Source: Isoetes taiwanensis (lineage: Eukaryota > Streptophyta > Lycopodiopsida > Isoetales > Isoetaceae). Taken from it: a stretch of 64,000 bases of DNA. The notes below the pieces were generated by a model. The model did not search any database, had not been told where the DNA came from, and was given only the letters and a program-made list of their open reading frames with translations. The stretch covers positions 2,090,820-2,154,819 of the forward strand of contig JAJEKV010000017.1 in NCBI GenBank assembly GCA_021234155.1, in the 5' to 3' direction. The position numbers and the translations under genes were made by a program. Each line of letters starts with the position of its first letter. Within the stretch, counting starts at the first letter, position 1. Shown here piece after piece: positions 35,462-47,673 of this stretch.

Positions 35462-35625
35462 TCGTTCTTTCCTCCGCTTCAGTTCCATTTAAGTTTATAT
35501 TCCATTCCATTAAGATAGTCCCTCCATTCCTTCCTTGGGATTCCGTTCCCTTTGTCCTCCTTCCATTCCATTCCTTCTCCATTTCTCCATTGATTCTCCA
35601 TCCTTCCATCCATTCACCTTTCAAG
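35462..35625. repeat. CCATT/CCTTC-rich simple-sequence tract
   Basis: Irregular repeats of TTCCATTCCATT, CTCCATTCCTTCC and CTCCATC. The minus frame through it (35624-35442) is a Glu/Trp/Gly-rich translation of this simple sequence and not a gene. Confidence 0.75.
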
Positions 35626-35929
35626 GAAAATAGGTTTCTCCTTGTAACCCCCTCATCATTTAAATTTCATATTCCTATACTTCCCTCACCTCTCACTTAA
35701 AACCTCCACCTAAATTAAACCTGAATCCATTTTCTATCACCAAATGCTTATTATCGTCATGCCATGCCATCAAAGAATATATACTTCCATGGGAGAAATA
35801 TTTTCATGTGATTATTCTAACAAGTCTTAGTTTTTTCCATCCTAGCCATTTTGCCACCTCTTCCATTTGCCTCTTAAGATATTATGTCTCTATAATTTTT
35901 AATGACCCTTCAAGAAAGATTCCCTTCTT

Positions 35930-36250
35930 TCTTTGTTCTCCGTGTTTCGTTCCAGGGTGTTTGGTGATATTTGGCATGTTTGGGCTATATGGCCCAGTTG
36001 CGGGGCTTCGTTAACATGTTTGGGCCTATCTTGGCGTGGTGGCCTAACGGCGGTTCGGAGCTGGTGTATCGTTTGATTCGGCGGCGTGTTTGAGCTAATC
36101 ATCTATTTAAACCATTGTCCATTTTAGGGTTAGCTTTTAAATACGTGTCATTTGGAATTTCCATGGCATGTTTGAACCTATAGCGCGGTTTGGTAATACT
36201 CGCGGCCCGATATGTAGCATCTTGGCGTCAAACTGAGGCATCGAACCCTA
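35930..36250. repeat. Diverged outlier copies of the GGCATGTTTGAGCC minisatellite
   Basis: TTTGGCATGTTTGGGCTATA, TTAACATGTTTGGGCC, GGCGTGTTTGAGC and TGGCATGTTTGAACC occur irregularly here, about 3 kb before the main array at 38938-40090. They are separated by unrelated sequence. Confidence 0.6.
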
Positions 36251-38937
36251 TCAGTTGTCGCTGACGGAGGCACATTTTCACTCATAATAAATAAAAATTA
36301 TATTTCATCCTTTAAAAAAAAATCATTCAAAGAAGCATTTCTATATGTTTGACTACAATATCATTGTTTTAGGGCCTTGTTTTTGTCGGCACTCATTTGT
36401 CGTATGTGTCCAAACATGACATCAAACTCAACATTCTAAACTCAGGTTTAGTGATAAAAGACAAAAGATAGGACGTATTTTCCGAACTCTGGATAACCGG
36501 GACGCAGCTTTCATTGTCCCTGGCTGGGCGGATTTTGGAACCCACTTTCAACTTCGAGGCCCGTTTTGATGGTGCTACCGGGATCCTCTTGCGGTGTGGT
36601 GCTGGAAAGGAAGGAAGGAGGAAATTTTCGTTCGGAGACCGTGAATATGAGACCCAATACAAAAACGACAGCGTTCGCGGTTCACCATGAAGGAGTTTGA
36701 GAGGAAAAAGCGTGGCGACAATCCCGACCTGTGACATGCTAATCATATAAATACAGTATACCAATATACTCTGATCATACACCACCCCGGTAGATGCCTA
36801 GTCAATGCCAGACTGACCCGAGAGCGAGGGCAAGGTGACTCTCAGCGAGGTCGAACACTCGGATGCGCCATTGGGCTGCAAATGCGGCGGAGTGTGTTCG
36901 CTCGGCAAATGCAGGGCAGATGCTTTTGCTAATAACAGTGAGGGTTTGGAAACTTTTGGTTATAAGATAAGGAAGCACGTGACGATTGGGAGATGATGAG
37001 TCATAAAGGGGAGGAATATCAGAACATGCATCTTCTTTCGCTCTTGTAACTTTATTCTTTGCGGCATGTACTTCCACAGCGTATGCGTGTTCACCTAACG
37101 CATGTTCGCGAAGTTTCCACCGCGATTAAGGCCCGTGGGAACCCTCACCGGTCAGATGAGTTCGCTATGGGCCTCCCCTCTTGCCGGTGGCTTTCTGCCG
37201 GTAGCTCCTCGAGGCGGTACCAGTACTTGTCACCTCCCCTCGGGTCCAGTTCATCCACGACCATTAGATCGTCATTCAGTAGCTTCGCTGGCGGTTAAAA
37301 TCAAAGATAGATTCCGGGAGAACTTATGTTAGCGATTCGCATCTGGTAGGTAGCAGAAACCGGTATCACTTTAATAAGTTTGGGAAGAAGAACAAATGAA
37401 GAACCGACCCAGCCATATCGTTAAAATAGCAGGTACGCCCCAGAGCTACGGTCATTTTGCATGAAAGAACGACTCCCACATGGTGTTCGCGGCCACCTCC
37501 TAGAGCCAATTGACTATAGGCGGTAGACGGCGAGCTGCTTTTAAGCTTCTTAAAGAAGGGAGGTGGTCTTACGGAGCTGAAACTTGGTCTGTGGCAGTAT
37601 CATTCTGAGGTCCATTGGTCAAGATCACCTCCCTAGAATGGGCCGGGTTATGCGATTCATTGGCTAGGAGCCTTGAAGAGGACTTTTGGGCACCACAGAG
37701 ATCTGAGCTTTGAGGAAAGAAACAAGCTGACCAGGTTGAAGGCACAAAAGGATTAGGTGTTTGCAAAACTCTGGTTTCCAAAATTTTTTCTTGATGATGT
37801 GAGCATAGCATCTATGCATGCATGTTATATTCCGCTTTTGTTTTACCATCAGCCGACCTACCTTACAATCTATCACCTTCTAACTTGAATCCGTATGTCA
37901 AATGCTTTGTTTTTATTATGGTCCTTATATGTTGGTGATTTGGTTAATAGCACATGAGTAGTAGCAATATTGGCTAAAAACTATTTTAATAATTCTTCAT
38001 AAAACGCGGACTTGGAAGAATCTAAGTGTCTGCTTAATACGTAACATGAAGCAGAACTTAAGTCAAATCATCATGTACATGGATGAGAGTCTTTGTGGGA
38101 ACCTCTTGTTAGAGATTGCTTGGCTAATCACTATTGACCGAAAATGAAATGATCACGTGTTTCCTGCAACTTTCTCACGATGTGTTTTTAAAATGTAAAA
38201 GGTTTATTAAAACTTCGAGATATCATGGTTTGGAGTATGGAACCCCTTTGCAGCCAAATTTTCTTAGTCTTTGAACCGGTACTTTAGACATCGGTCCCAA
38301 ATTGTGGGTTTTCACCATCACTACATTGTTTTTCTAGTTTCCTCCTCCAAACCTCAGCTAGAAATAGTTAAGGGCTAGGAGACATTCCAGATGCAGGTGC
38401 AACTACCCTCATTTGGCACTGGAATCTAATATACGATTGATCTGGGTTACTATAATTTGCACAAGATTGGTTGCCTTAAAGCGCTTGTGGAGGTCTAACA
38501 TACCATATACTGACTAGCACGTCAAAGAAGTTTCACATTGCGCATTATCCCAGGCGTGATTTAGTGGGCAGGAGAGGAAGACAGAGCATATGATCGATTT
38601 TAGGGATACATTAGATTTTATAAACCAAAGGTCAATAATTCCAACTACGTTTGGCGCTTCTATTCAAGATAATATGTACTTTGGTGTTAGCTCTTGAATT
38701 CCTGTTGCAGTGGGAGGCGATAGATCCAAGCCCTGTCCTCCGATTCCCTAACTGGCGGTCTTCAACTCCAACTTCTGGAAGCCGCGTCTGGCCTTTAAGA
38801 GAGAAATTTTGGGGCAGGAATGCTTCTAGGAGGTTTTCAGGATCCATTAGCTGGCATTAACACCCTTCCTCATAGGGGGAGGGGTCTTGAAACGGAAGGC
38901 GAGACAAACTCCACAGCTTGATTCTGTAAAGTCTTCC
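36251..38937. other. No gene recognised
   Basis: Minus frame 36785-36393 (130 residues) and plus frames at 37059-37332 are open but carry no motif. CpG is locally common at 36500-37500. The stretch from 37880 to 38900 is AT-rich with nothing identified. Confidence 0.35.
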
Positions 38938-40090
38938 TAAAAGGTCCATGTGGTGGATGAGCAGCTTTCCATGTTGAGAAGGTCCATGTGATGGATGGGC
39001 ATGTTGGGCCGCTTGGCATGTTGAACTGGTGGCATTTAGACCTAGGTGGCATGTTTGGAGCCACCTTGCCATCTTCAGACTGGTGGCACGTTGAATTCGT
39101 GGCATTTCCCGAAGCCTAGGTGGCATGTTGTAGACTAGGTGGCATGTTAGACCTAGGTGGCATGTTGACCACGTTGGCATGTTGGAGCCTGGTGGCATGT
39201 TGGAGAGCTAAGGTGTGTTGGAGCCACCTTGGCATCTTTGGAACCCTAGGTGGCATGTTGGAGCCACATGGCATGTTTGAGCCACCTTGGCGTGTTGGAT
39301 CGGTGAAATGTTTGAAACCTTGGCATGTTAGGGGCTCGGTGCATGTTAGACTCACGTGTGTTTGAGGTACGCCAGCATTTTGACCACCTTGGCATCTTTA
39401 GACCCTAGGTGGCATGTTTAGGGCTCCATGGCACCGTTTGAACTGGCATATTTAGACCCTAGGTGACATATTTGGAGCCCACGTTGCGTATTTGAGCCGC
39501 ATGGCATGTTTGAGCCTAGAATTGGCATGTGGGCGGTGGTATGTTGGAATACGTGGCATGTTTTGTAGGCCACGCCTTATGTTGAATTTCTAAGTGGCAT
39601 GTAGGAACCGCGTTGCATTTTGAGACACCAGCAGCGTAGAACGGAGATCGCGTGGCGCCCACGCCCGGCGTGTGTTGGAGCCTAGAGTGGCATGTTTGAT
39701 CCACCTTAGCGCGGTGGTTTGTTTAGACGCCATGGCATGTTTGAGCCACCTTGGCATGTTTTGAACGGTGGCATGTTGGTGCCTGGGTGGCGTAGCCCGA
39801 CCCGACTTGGCCAGTGGAGCCTGGGTGTGGCATGTTGGGGCTGTGGCATGTTTGAGCCACCTTGACGTATTTGAATACAGGTGGCATGGAGCTGTGGCAT
39901 GTTTGAGCCTAAGTGTCATGTTGAACCCTCATTGGCATGTTAGACATATAGATTGGCATATAGGAGCCGTATTTGAACCACCTTGGCATGTTTGAGCCTA
40001 GGTATGTTGAAATGCCGGTGTCGCCGAACCACCTTGGCATGTTGGCACCTAATTGGCATGTTGGGCCGATGGCATGTTTGAGCCATGTTG
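38938..40090. repeat. GGCATGTT(T/G)GAGCC minisatellite array
   Basis: Several dozen imperfect units of roughly 19-24 bp around the consensus GGTGGCATGTTTGAGCCACC run across this 1.15-kb stretch. Sub-variants are GAGCCTAGGTGG, GACCCTAGG and GAGCCACCTTGG. Units vary in length and a few are strongly diverged. Translations in all frames are Met/Pro/His- or Cys/Trp-rich strings produced by the repeat and should not be read as genes. Confidence 0.92.
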
Positions 40091-40189
40091 AATCTAGCGG
40101 ATTGAAGTTATTTTTCAGTGCAAAAACAATAGATACATTCAAAGTTGAACACACAAACAATATTCGATTGGTGGTTAGCGCAACGAGAG

Positions 40190-40860
40190 AATAGCCTCAA
40201 AACCATGCTTCAGCAGAAATGGCCCTTCAAGTAAAACTTCACCACGCCGAAGCCGCCACGTAAAAAAAATAGCCATAAAACTACTGCTTAAAACCACACC
40301 TCAAAAACCACACTTACTTTAAAATGGCTAGCAAAACCACCTGGTTATAAACCACACCTAAAAAACCATACTTCATGAAATAGCTTCTTAAAAACACACC
40401 TGGTTATAAAACTACCACTTCAAAAGAAACCATACTTCTTAAAATCATTCCGCCAAAAACTAAAACATAAACCACACTTCAAAAACCTTTACTTCTTTAA
40501 AAAGCGACTATTTAAAACCCCCACACCCGCACTTATAAATGGCAGCCTCAAAAGAAACAATAACCTCGATTGAAAAAAGTTAGCACCACTTGAACCATAC
40601 TTCCCTAAAAATTAACCACTTAAAACTATACCTCCTTATAAACCACTTAAAAACTGCCCTCCATAAAAATGACTACTTAAAACTACGCAGTTATAAACTA
40701 CACATCAAAAAGCAACACCTTCTTAACAACACCCCTCAAAAATAAGCAACACTTCTTTTTAAAAAATGACACCTAAAAAAAGACCACATCTTCAAAAAAA
40801 AAAAAAAACATAAACTCCATAAAACTACCTTCATAATGACTACACCTCCACATAACCGAT
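40190..40860. repeat. AAACCACA-type minisatellite
   Basis: Irregular units containing AAAACCACAC, CTTMAAAA and GGTTATAAA repeat over ~670 bp, immediately after the GGCATGTT array (a ~100-bp non-repetitive gap, 40091-40190, separates them). The opposite-strand version of this composition occurs at 33540-34150. Confidence 0.8.
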
Positions 40861-43470
40861 GTGAGATTTTTGGAACAACGACATGTGGTTTTGTGCATTG
40901 ACTTTTAGTGTGGACCCGAAACCGGGTGGGATTTGTGGCTTGACCTTCTTGTCGTATTTAACCATCGCCCTTCTAAAACCACTCGTCATGCACGTCTTGG
41001 GGTTGGTTCCCACATTTCCACCTCTTTGGGTGTTCTGATGAAGGCCTATTTTAGCTTGTTCTGGCGACTTCTCCATACCTTGTGCACTCCACCAGCACTA
41101 GGCTTCCATACTTCCTAAAACCAAGGTGCATGAGCTTTAAAGATGCTTTAAATGGTCGCATTGTTCACTCTCCCATGGAGTCTGAAGCTTTAATAAATTT
41201 GTTATTAACGCACGAACATTTCATCTTCTCTTGGCGAGGTCCATTTCTGGGAATGTAGAACAATTCGGACAATATTATGCTTTTTTTCCTCCAATGCGAG
41301 CATGCATGCAATAAGTCCACGCTCCGCCATCAACCGGCTCAATTTCCAAATTCTTAGACCTTTTTCTCCCATGCCGGTTCGGGTTGAGCCTCTCACATGA
41401 TTCTTTGGAAGCGATGGGGCTTTCATCCCTCCAATTGACACCTTCCTGAGGCACACTTGTTCTTGCCCGTTTCTAACAGAAATAATGCGTTTGCCGCATA
41501 CAAACGCAGCCCATTAGAAGACATGTTCAACTCTACAAATTCCTTCACTCTCTTCTCTTCTTGTCTGGAAATGTTCCCGCATACAGATAAGAGCTCAAAG
41601 TATCATCTTGTCGATGATTCTCTGAAGCAGATGCAAAGTCGGATATAGACCCTCTCTATTGGGATGGGAGAAATCACCATGGAACTTGGGATCTTCTTCA
41701 CTATTAGAAGACATTTACAACTTGGTTAGGGACAAAGGTTGAAGCGGTCTTCCAGAGTGCCGGCTTTCCTTTGCTGATTTAAGTCACAGGACAAGCATGT
41801 TCAACGTCACTCCTCCACTTATGTTGTACATTGCTTTCCGGTTTGCATCCCAGGGCGCCAAGTGAAAAATTACTTTGTAAGATCCATGATCTACTTGCAA
41901 TTTTCCCCTCCCTCGAATCTAAGACCATTAGACTCGGATCAATAGGTTTGATTGAACACCCATTTCAAAATCTCATTGGACTTCTTTACGGAACTTTAAA
42001 GAGACCCTAACCACCGGTGTATCTTCCAGTTGACATGAGAACCATTTTCCGCCGTACTTCCTCCTGGTAGTGCCTGCATGCGTTATTCATTTTGATTTAG
42101 CGTAATGCAATTGCATTCTCAATTGCTCTATTCACTTCGATGATAGCGGATACCCTCTCGCCATACCAAACTTAGTGGGTTCCATTTTCATCCAATTTTA
42201 TGCGGCTTTAATCTCACCGTGGTTTACTGGCTGATGAGTCATAATGTTGACAAGGAATTGTAAAGAGAGTAACGGGTCAACCAAAGGGTTATTTCGTTCA
42301 TTCGTTTAACTATATCTGGCAATCGCGCCCCATTCTTATGCTTTTATGGCATAGTTAGCGTGGCAGTGGTGCATCTCTCTAATATGGCATACACCATCTT
42401 TGTCCTAGTAACCCTTGTATTCTCAGAACAATTTTGTGAATGATGGAGCTGAAGATACTTTTTATTTTATTCTTTCCAACCCGTTGGAATGGCTTGAATG
42501 AAGAAAACCGGTAATCAAACCCCGATGCCTACCACATCCATCACAAGCAGTCGTACATCACGTAAGCTTGCTTTCTTGTAGATCTCCCTTTATTTTCCAT
42601 TTCCAATACCATCTTCTTGAGAGGTTGTAGGGCTGACAAATCGTGTCCACTATCCTGCAATTGCGTCGCTAGGTTCTTCACCTCGTAACCAGATTTCGTT
42701 TCCGGATGGCAGCCTTTGATGTTGTAAGCGGACCTTGTGGCCGTGACCGCAACCGGTATTTTGATCAAACCGGTTCCTCTATCAAATTCGATAATGCTTC
42801 TTCCTTTCGCCAAACCAGAAGTGTTTTCTTCAAATTCTTTAGCACCCTACGAGCGGAAGCCCAAAGTTGCTCTTCGAGGCTCGCCGATCTTTCTTTACGC
42901 TGCCCTATCACCAATTTGGACTTCTCCGCCGGTATCTCAAAGGGAACCTCCCAAGCAATCATTCGCACCTTCATCACGATGGAGTAATGAAGCCGAGAGA
43001 AAAAGAGCTGGCGGTTTAGTTATAGTCTCTTGTGACAATGGGAACTGACTCATCTCAAGGAAGCCCGCTATTTGGGTTCCGAATACTTATCATCCTCTCT
43101 CCGTCTCACAATATCCCAGAGGCGGAGTTACGCAGAGTCGCACAAAATCGGACTAAAACTTGAAGCGTCCGAAATGGCGGTTCCGCCATCAAGGATCCAA
43201 TGGATATAAGCTGCCATCCGCCGGATATACGATGCTTTTTGAGCACATAGGCATAACATATGAAGATCTAAGTTCTTATTTTTAGACCTCTTTTTGCCGA
43301 TTGAAAGGCGGGCACTGTCACGAGTCAGTTGGATCACATCCACACATCATTTGGAGCTTCCATGCAGCGTGGATGTACGGTATGAAATGAATATTGGCCC
43401 GCAATTTGTAATACTTGGCGCGAATTAACCGTTTGAGACCTGATCCATTGCCTAACCTGGTTTTGAAATT
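40861..43470 (-). pseudogene. Decayed coding region, retrotransposon-like, minus strand
   Basis: Several minus-strand frames in the same direction suggest one decayed coding unit. They are 42977-42765 (SKLVIGQRKERSASLEEQLW), 42813-42541 (KIPVAVTATRSAYNIKGCHP with LQPLKKMVLEMENKGRS), a start-like MSSNSEEDPKFHGDFSHPN near 41723, 41456-41205 (VRGSTRTGMGEKGLRIWKLS) and 41076-40840. Codon flow passes between frames, with stops in between. There is no protease, reverse transcriptase or integrase motif. I suspect a gag-like region of an LTR element, but this rests only on size, basic charge and repeat context. It might equally be an unrelated dead gene. Confidence 0.35.
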
Positions 43471-45004
43471 TTTATGGAAAAGTCCATTCTCCCCATACAA
43501 TCCATGCTTTTATACAAAAAGCAAATTTAAAATTCAAAGATTGTAGAGCTTTACAACCGTGGGATAAAGTAAAGATCGATTCTACCGAAACTTTTAAAGG
43601 CATAATCGCTGGCGCTTCTTTCAACGAAAGAATCTAATACAAGAGCTTCAACCTACACGTTTCAAATTTTGAAATGTAGAAGGAATGGATAAATGAAAAT
43701 GGGGGCAAGACAAGAGAATCCCGGTGATCGCGCATGATTGGTATGCGTAAAACAAAGAACCAGTCGCGGTTGCAGGGTATGCTATAATGCAAGTGGCTTT
43801 TTAGAGCTCCGATGTTGCGTCAATCATTAGAATAACAAAGGGTGAAACCATGGCGCCATAGATATCACGATTCCCCTTATTAGGAGAATATTCAAGCAAT
43901 CGAAGGAAAAAGGCGGAAATATGACATGGAATGGGCGATAAGGAGGCCATTTAGTTCATAAAACATAATATAACTTGGAATGATAGATATTTTATATACA
44001 AATGGGGAGACGCTGACGAGGGGACTTGTGTTTAGTTTTAATTGACTTAACAAATGAAAGTGGATCCTACGATACGGTGGTGTGTTTATTTTATTTTATA
44101 TGTACTATTCAACTTGTTGCGGTCTTGAAAAATAATATGCTCTTTGAAAGGGATGATGACTTGTACTTAAGAGTGGTAACACGTAATACAGGTAAAAAAG
44201 ATGGAGTATTCAAACAAAGTTAGAAGCAAAAACTTTTACATTCAAAAATTTTTATGGCCGTGGCACTACATCCCATTTTGTAATTGAAATAGGAGGCTTC
44301 AACTATTCACAACAAAAAAAGCCGGGGCTTAGGTCCATAATTGAAAATTTGGAGGCAAATTTCATTCAGAACAAGAGAAAAAAATAAGAGGTGCTACGCT
44401 TAACAAATTTCATTTCATACCTTCATCATGCGCAAAAAAAATAAAATAACGTTAGTTTAAGATATGAAAAGAAAAGAAATATGCATGTACCATGAACTAA
44501 CGCCATGAGCTCACCGAGTGACCGGTCGTCTTCAACTTCTTCATCTTCTTCGTATCTTAGCTTCTTCTCAAATTGATGAATAACTAACCATTTTGAGAGA
44601 ATCTCCTATCCGATTATTCAAAGGAACACACCGTGATGAACTCTGCTCAAATTTCCTCGATTCTCATTCTGATTCCTGCGATCAAGAATCCCGGAGGAGG
44701 AATCGAAGGACTCGAGAAACTGTCGAGCAAGAGCAGAGTAGACATGGGAGGGAGCTGCCGGAGGAGGAACACCTCACTGTATTAATAGCTCTTTGGAGGA
44801 GGACACCTCGGCTCTTCAGCAGCTTGTTCTATGGCGTGGACTGAAGAGTGAGGAGGATCCCCAAGATTGGAAGTTGGGGGAAAGATAAAGTAATCTAGAA
44901 TTTTGGAATAGATATAGAATTTGGATTAGGCGATGAAAATGGTAGGAATGATTAGTATTCAGTCCTATCAACCATCATTACATGCCATTATGTGCAGATC
45001 TCGA

Positions 45005-45115
45005 AATTTGGTATATATCTTCCTTTTTTAACCTTATACCTAAATATCCAATATCTTCCTTTTTTAACCTTATTCCTAAATACCAATATCTTCCTTTTTA
45101 ACCTTATTTCCAAAC
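45005..45115. repeat. ~37-bp tandem repeat, three copies
   Basis: ATATCTTCCTTTTTTAACCT followed by TATNCCTAAATA occurs three times in a row with small length changes. Confidence 0.8.
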
Positions 45116-45367
45116 TATATGATTTGAGTTTAACCAGAAATGGAACGCGATATAATTGAATTTAACATACTATTTTAATACAGATCTTCGTCACACTATC
45201 GCCGATAATTGGGATTTAAAAAAAAACACTCAAACTCCCTCGAGAAAACATGCGTAAGTGCTGTTCTCCACTTGTGTTTAAGTTTAACGAATTTGGCAAC
45301 AAACAACTTCCATCGTACAGATCGCCTGTTGTGAAAATCAGGTGTAATGGTACATTTTTATGCCCCA

Positions 45368-45388
45368 ACACCTGTTAAAAGCAGGTGT
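45368..45388. repeat. CAGGTGT inverted repeat
   Basis: ACACCTG (45368-45374) pairs with CAGGTGT (45382-45388) across a 7-nt loop. A further CAGGTGT lies upstream at about 45339. Clustered short motifs like this occur in subterminal regions of plant DNA transposons, but no termini were found. Confidence 0.55.
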
Positions 45389-45870
45389 GAGCCGAGCGTC
45401 CGTGCTAACTTCGTTTTCCAGAGTGGCGTGCGTAGCAAATCGAAAGGTCCATTCTACCACAATCATGCTTTTATACGTGGCGAATTCAAATTTTGGAATT
45501 GTAGAGCTTAATATTCGTTGAAGTGAAGATCGGTTAAAGGCGTAACCATAAGCGCCTCAATGAAAGTCTGATCACGTCTAAAGCTTCCTTCTACATTCAA
45601 CTTTAAAATGTAGAAGCGGTGGCAGCACCTGAACAAGTCATGGGATTAGGTATGCTACAATACAAATTAACTTTGAAAGCATCCCGTATTTGCATCCAGT
45701 CCGTCGACAATAATTAAAGCCGCTGTAAAGCCATAGACCAATCCCCCTTATTAGGAAGAATATTCCAACAAATCGTAATTGAGAGTTTGGTATCCCTAGA
45801 GTGTATAAATAGAAGGGGCCGAGGAAATATGGCGTGGAATGGGCGATAGAGGCCATTTTGAACCCAAATC

Positions 45871-46510
45871 CGCTGTGATGGCGGAATTTATAGCGATAAA
45901 AGAGAGTCCAGGCCAGACATTTGTTTTAGTTTGAAATGGCTTTGATAATTTCTCTGTTTTGGTATCTGATACCCCTCTTGCCTTGGATTTAGAAATGAGG
46001 AAAGAAGTAGCCCGACGCGACTTTGACTTTAAGTGGATTTGTTGATCAAATGGCTTCATCCATTTGCCTCGTGAACTTTCTTCCCAAACATCATCACCCA
46101 ATCTCCTCCTCATTTTCATTAAGCTATGAAAGCATTTTCGAGTTTGAAGCGCTATTTTGTCTTATACGCACAAACGTATTTTGGCGTAATTTTTCGCTTT
46201 AATTCTTAGATCACTAAGTGGCTTTATCTGGCATGAAACTCTGTAAGCATGCCTTATGTCCGAACTCTCATAGCCGCTTGCTCGGCGCACATCGGCGTTC
46301 TTGCTTTTATCTTTGCGGTGACGTTCCGATGCGTTCATGTCTTACGCCTACCGAGAACATGTCTTGCCCTACCGGAACAAAGACCAAGAAAGAAGCGCGT
46401 AATACATTCTTTTTCGGCCAGCCGGGCTTATCTTAAAATGTCATTAAAGCTCATGGTGAATGAGAAAAATATTTGGGACAAAAATAAAATGAAAATGTAA
46501 AAGGTGGGCC
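45871..46510. repeat. Diverged single copy of the 17.7-25.5 kb array unit
   Basis: It contains GATGGCGGAATTTATAG, AGTTTGAAATGGCTTTG, GGATTTGTTGATCAAATGGC, CATCACCCAATCTCCTCCTC, TTTTGTCTTATACGCACAA, GTCTTGCCCTACC and the GACCAAGAAAG block in the same order and orientation as the array. It lacks the leader and terminal blocks. It joins directly to the right copy of the 43.5/45.4 kb repeat, so both may belong to one larger interspersed element. Confidence 0.88.
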
Positions 46511-47090
46511 ATAACCCTAATTTTGGTAGATTAACCTGCCTATAAGGTAAAAATTCCAACTTTGAACCGATAGTGGGAGATTTTTTTTCCCAAGTAGTAG
46601 GGTCATAGAATTAGGCTAGGTTATAGACTCAAGAGAAAATAAGTCAAATGAAGATTTAGTAAAACCGAGTGAAAATTATCATTAACACCAAATTCCACAT
46701 AGAAAGGGTCAAGAATCGGCAAACCTGAGAAATTGGTGAAATATGGTGCAAATTCATAATTAAACATCCAAGAACCATTAGAAATTTAAAATTCAAAAAC
46801 TATAAGGGGATCACTATTAATAACAAAGTGGACTCATTAAAAAATGGTACTAATGGAAATGGAATATTCCTTTGCATGTGCAAGCATTTTTCCTTTTAAA
46901 CACTAATTTAGCCTCATCTTCCTAATTCTTCTAAACCTACTTTCTCTAGGCCCTAAGAAGATCTCTAGCCCAAGAACTGCCTTCTACTAAAAGATATACG
47001 CGACTAACCACGCCTAGGAAGATTAGAAGCCCCATACCATGCCCAAGCATGGCAGAAATTGCCACGGAGCTAGTTAAGATCCCAGAGCAC
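46511..47090. other. AT-rich intergenic
   Basis: Nothing recognised. Confidence 0.4.
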
Positions 47091-47640
47091 TGGCAGAGTC
47101 AAAATATAGTGAGGGTGACGAGCCTAACAGTTCAGACTCCTCCTCGACGAGTCCTATCTCAGGATGTTCCCCATAAATATATGCCATAATTGTAGGTTTA
47201 TCACCGCATGCCTATCATTATAGCCTTGTACACCATAGTAAGTGGAAAAGGAGATAGCTAATTTATTTATATAACTTAGCCAACCTTAGGCTTAAGGCCA
47301 TTTCCACAAGACCTCAACCTATTGGGCACCCGCCACATGGAAGCATCCCATTGGAGCCACGCGGGCAAAGGGCATGGCCAAAATATAGTGAGGGTGACGA
47401 GCCCAACAGCTCGTATTCTGACGACACAGTCCTATCTCATGGATGTTCCCCTAAAATATATGCCATAATTGTAGGCTCATCACCGCATGTTTATCATTAT
47501 AGCCTTGTACACCATAGTAAGTGGAAAGGGAGATAGCTAATTTATTTATATAACTTAGCCAACCTTAGGCTTAAGGCCATTTCCACAAGACTCAACCTAT
47601 TGGGCACCCGCCACATGGAAGCATCCCATTGAGCCACGTG
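47091..47640. repeat. ~281-bp tandem duplication
   Basis: Two consecutive copies run from CAAAATATAGTGAGGGTGAC through CCGCCACATGGAAGCATCCC. Differences are few, mainly in a 40-bp patch around the CAGACTCCTCC/CGTATTCTGACGAC text, so the duplication is fairly recent. No frame is conserved across both. Confidence 0.9.
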
Positions 47641-47666
47641 GCAGTGGTGCATGGAACCTTTAACCC

Positions 47667-47673
47667 TATAAAT
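47667..47673 (+). promoter_or_regulatory. TATA-like box after the 47.1-47.6 kb duplication
   Basis: CCCTATAAATATCC lies just after CACGTGG and before CTAACCCTAACCCTAGGGCTT, with an ATG at about 47839 (ATGGAGTCAGAG). The arrangement resembles a promoter or an LTR U3/R junction. No coding sequence of length follows, so function is doubtful. Confidence 0.3.

Larger units (their letters stand above)
43480..45870. repeat. Pair of ~0.45-kb direct repeats (possible solo-LTR pair)
   Basis: 43480-43960 and 45441-45870 share, in order, GTCCATTCT, ATGCTTTTATA, ATTGTAGAGCTT, AAAGATCG/GAAGATCGG, AAATGTAGAAG, GGTATGCTA, CCCCTTATTAGGA, AATATTC, ATGGAATGGGCGATA and GAGGCCATTT. Copy 2 has a TATAAATAG box (about 45806) in a segment of ~35 bp missing from copy 1. 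The 1.5 kb between them has no polymerase or primer-binding motif, so an intact LTR element is not supported. The intervening frames (44026-44223, 44593-44844 plus) are unrecognised. Confidence 0.65.

Noticed and set aside
38857-40160. Met/Pro/His-rich and Cys/Trp-rich frames, and a CRISPR-like impression of regular repeats
   Set aside because: The repeats are contiguous, imperfect and without unique spacers of constant length, in a plant nuclear context. It is a minisatellite, not a CRISPR array or genes.
43480-45870. A complete LTR retrotransposon bounded by the 0.45-kb repeats
   Set aside because: No primer-binding site, polypurine tract, protease, RT or integrase between them; ends and target duplication not defined.
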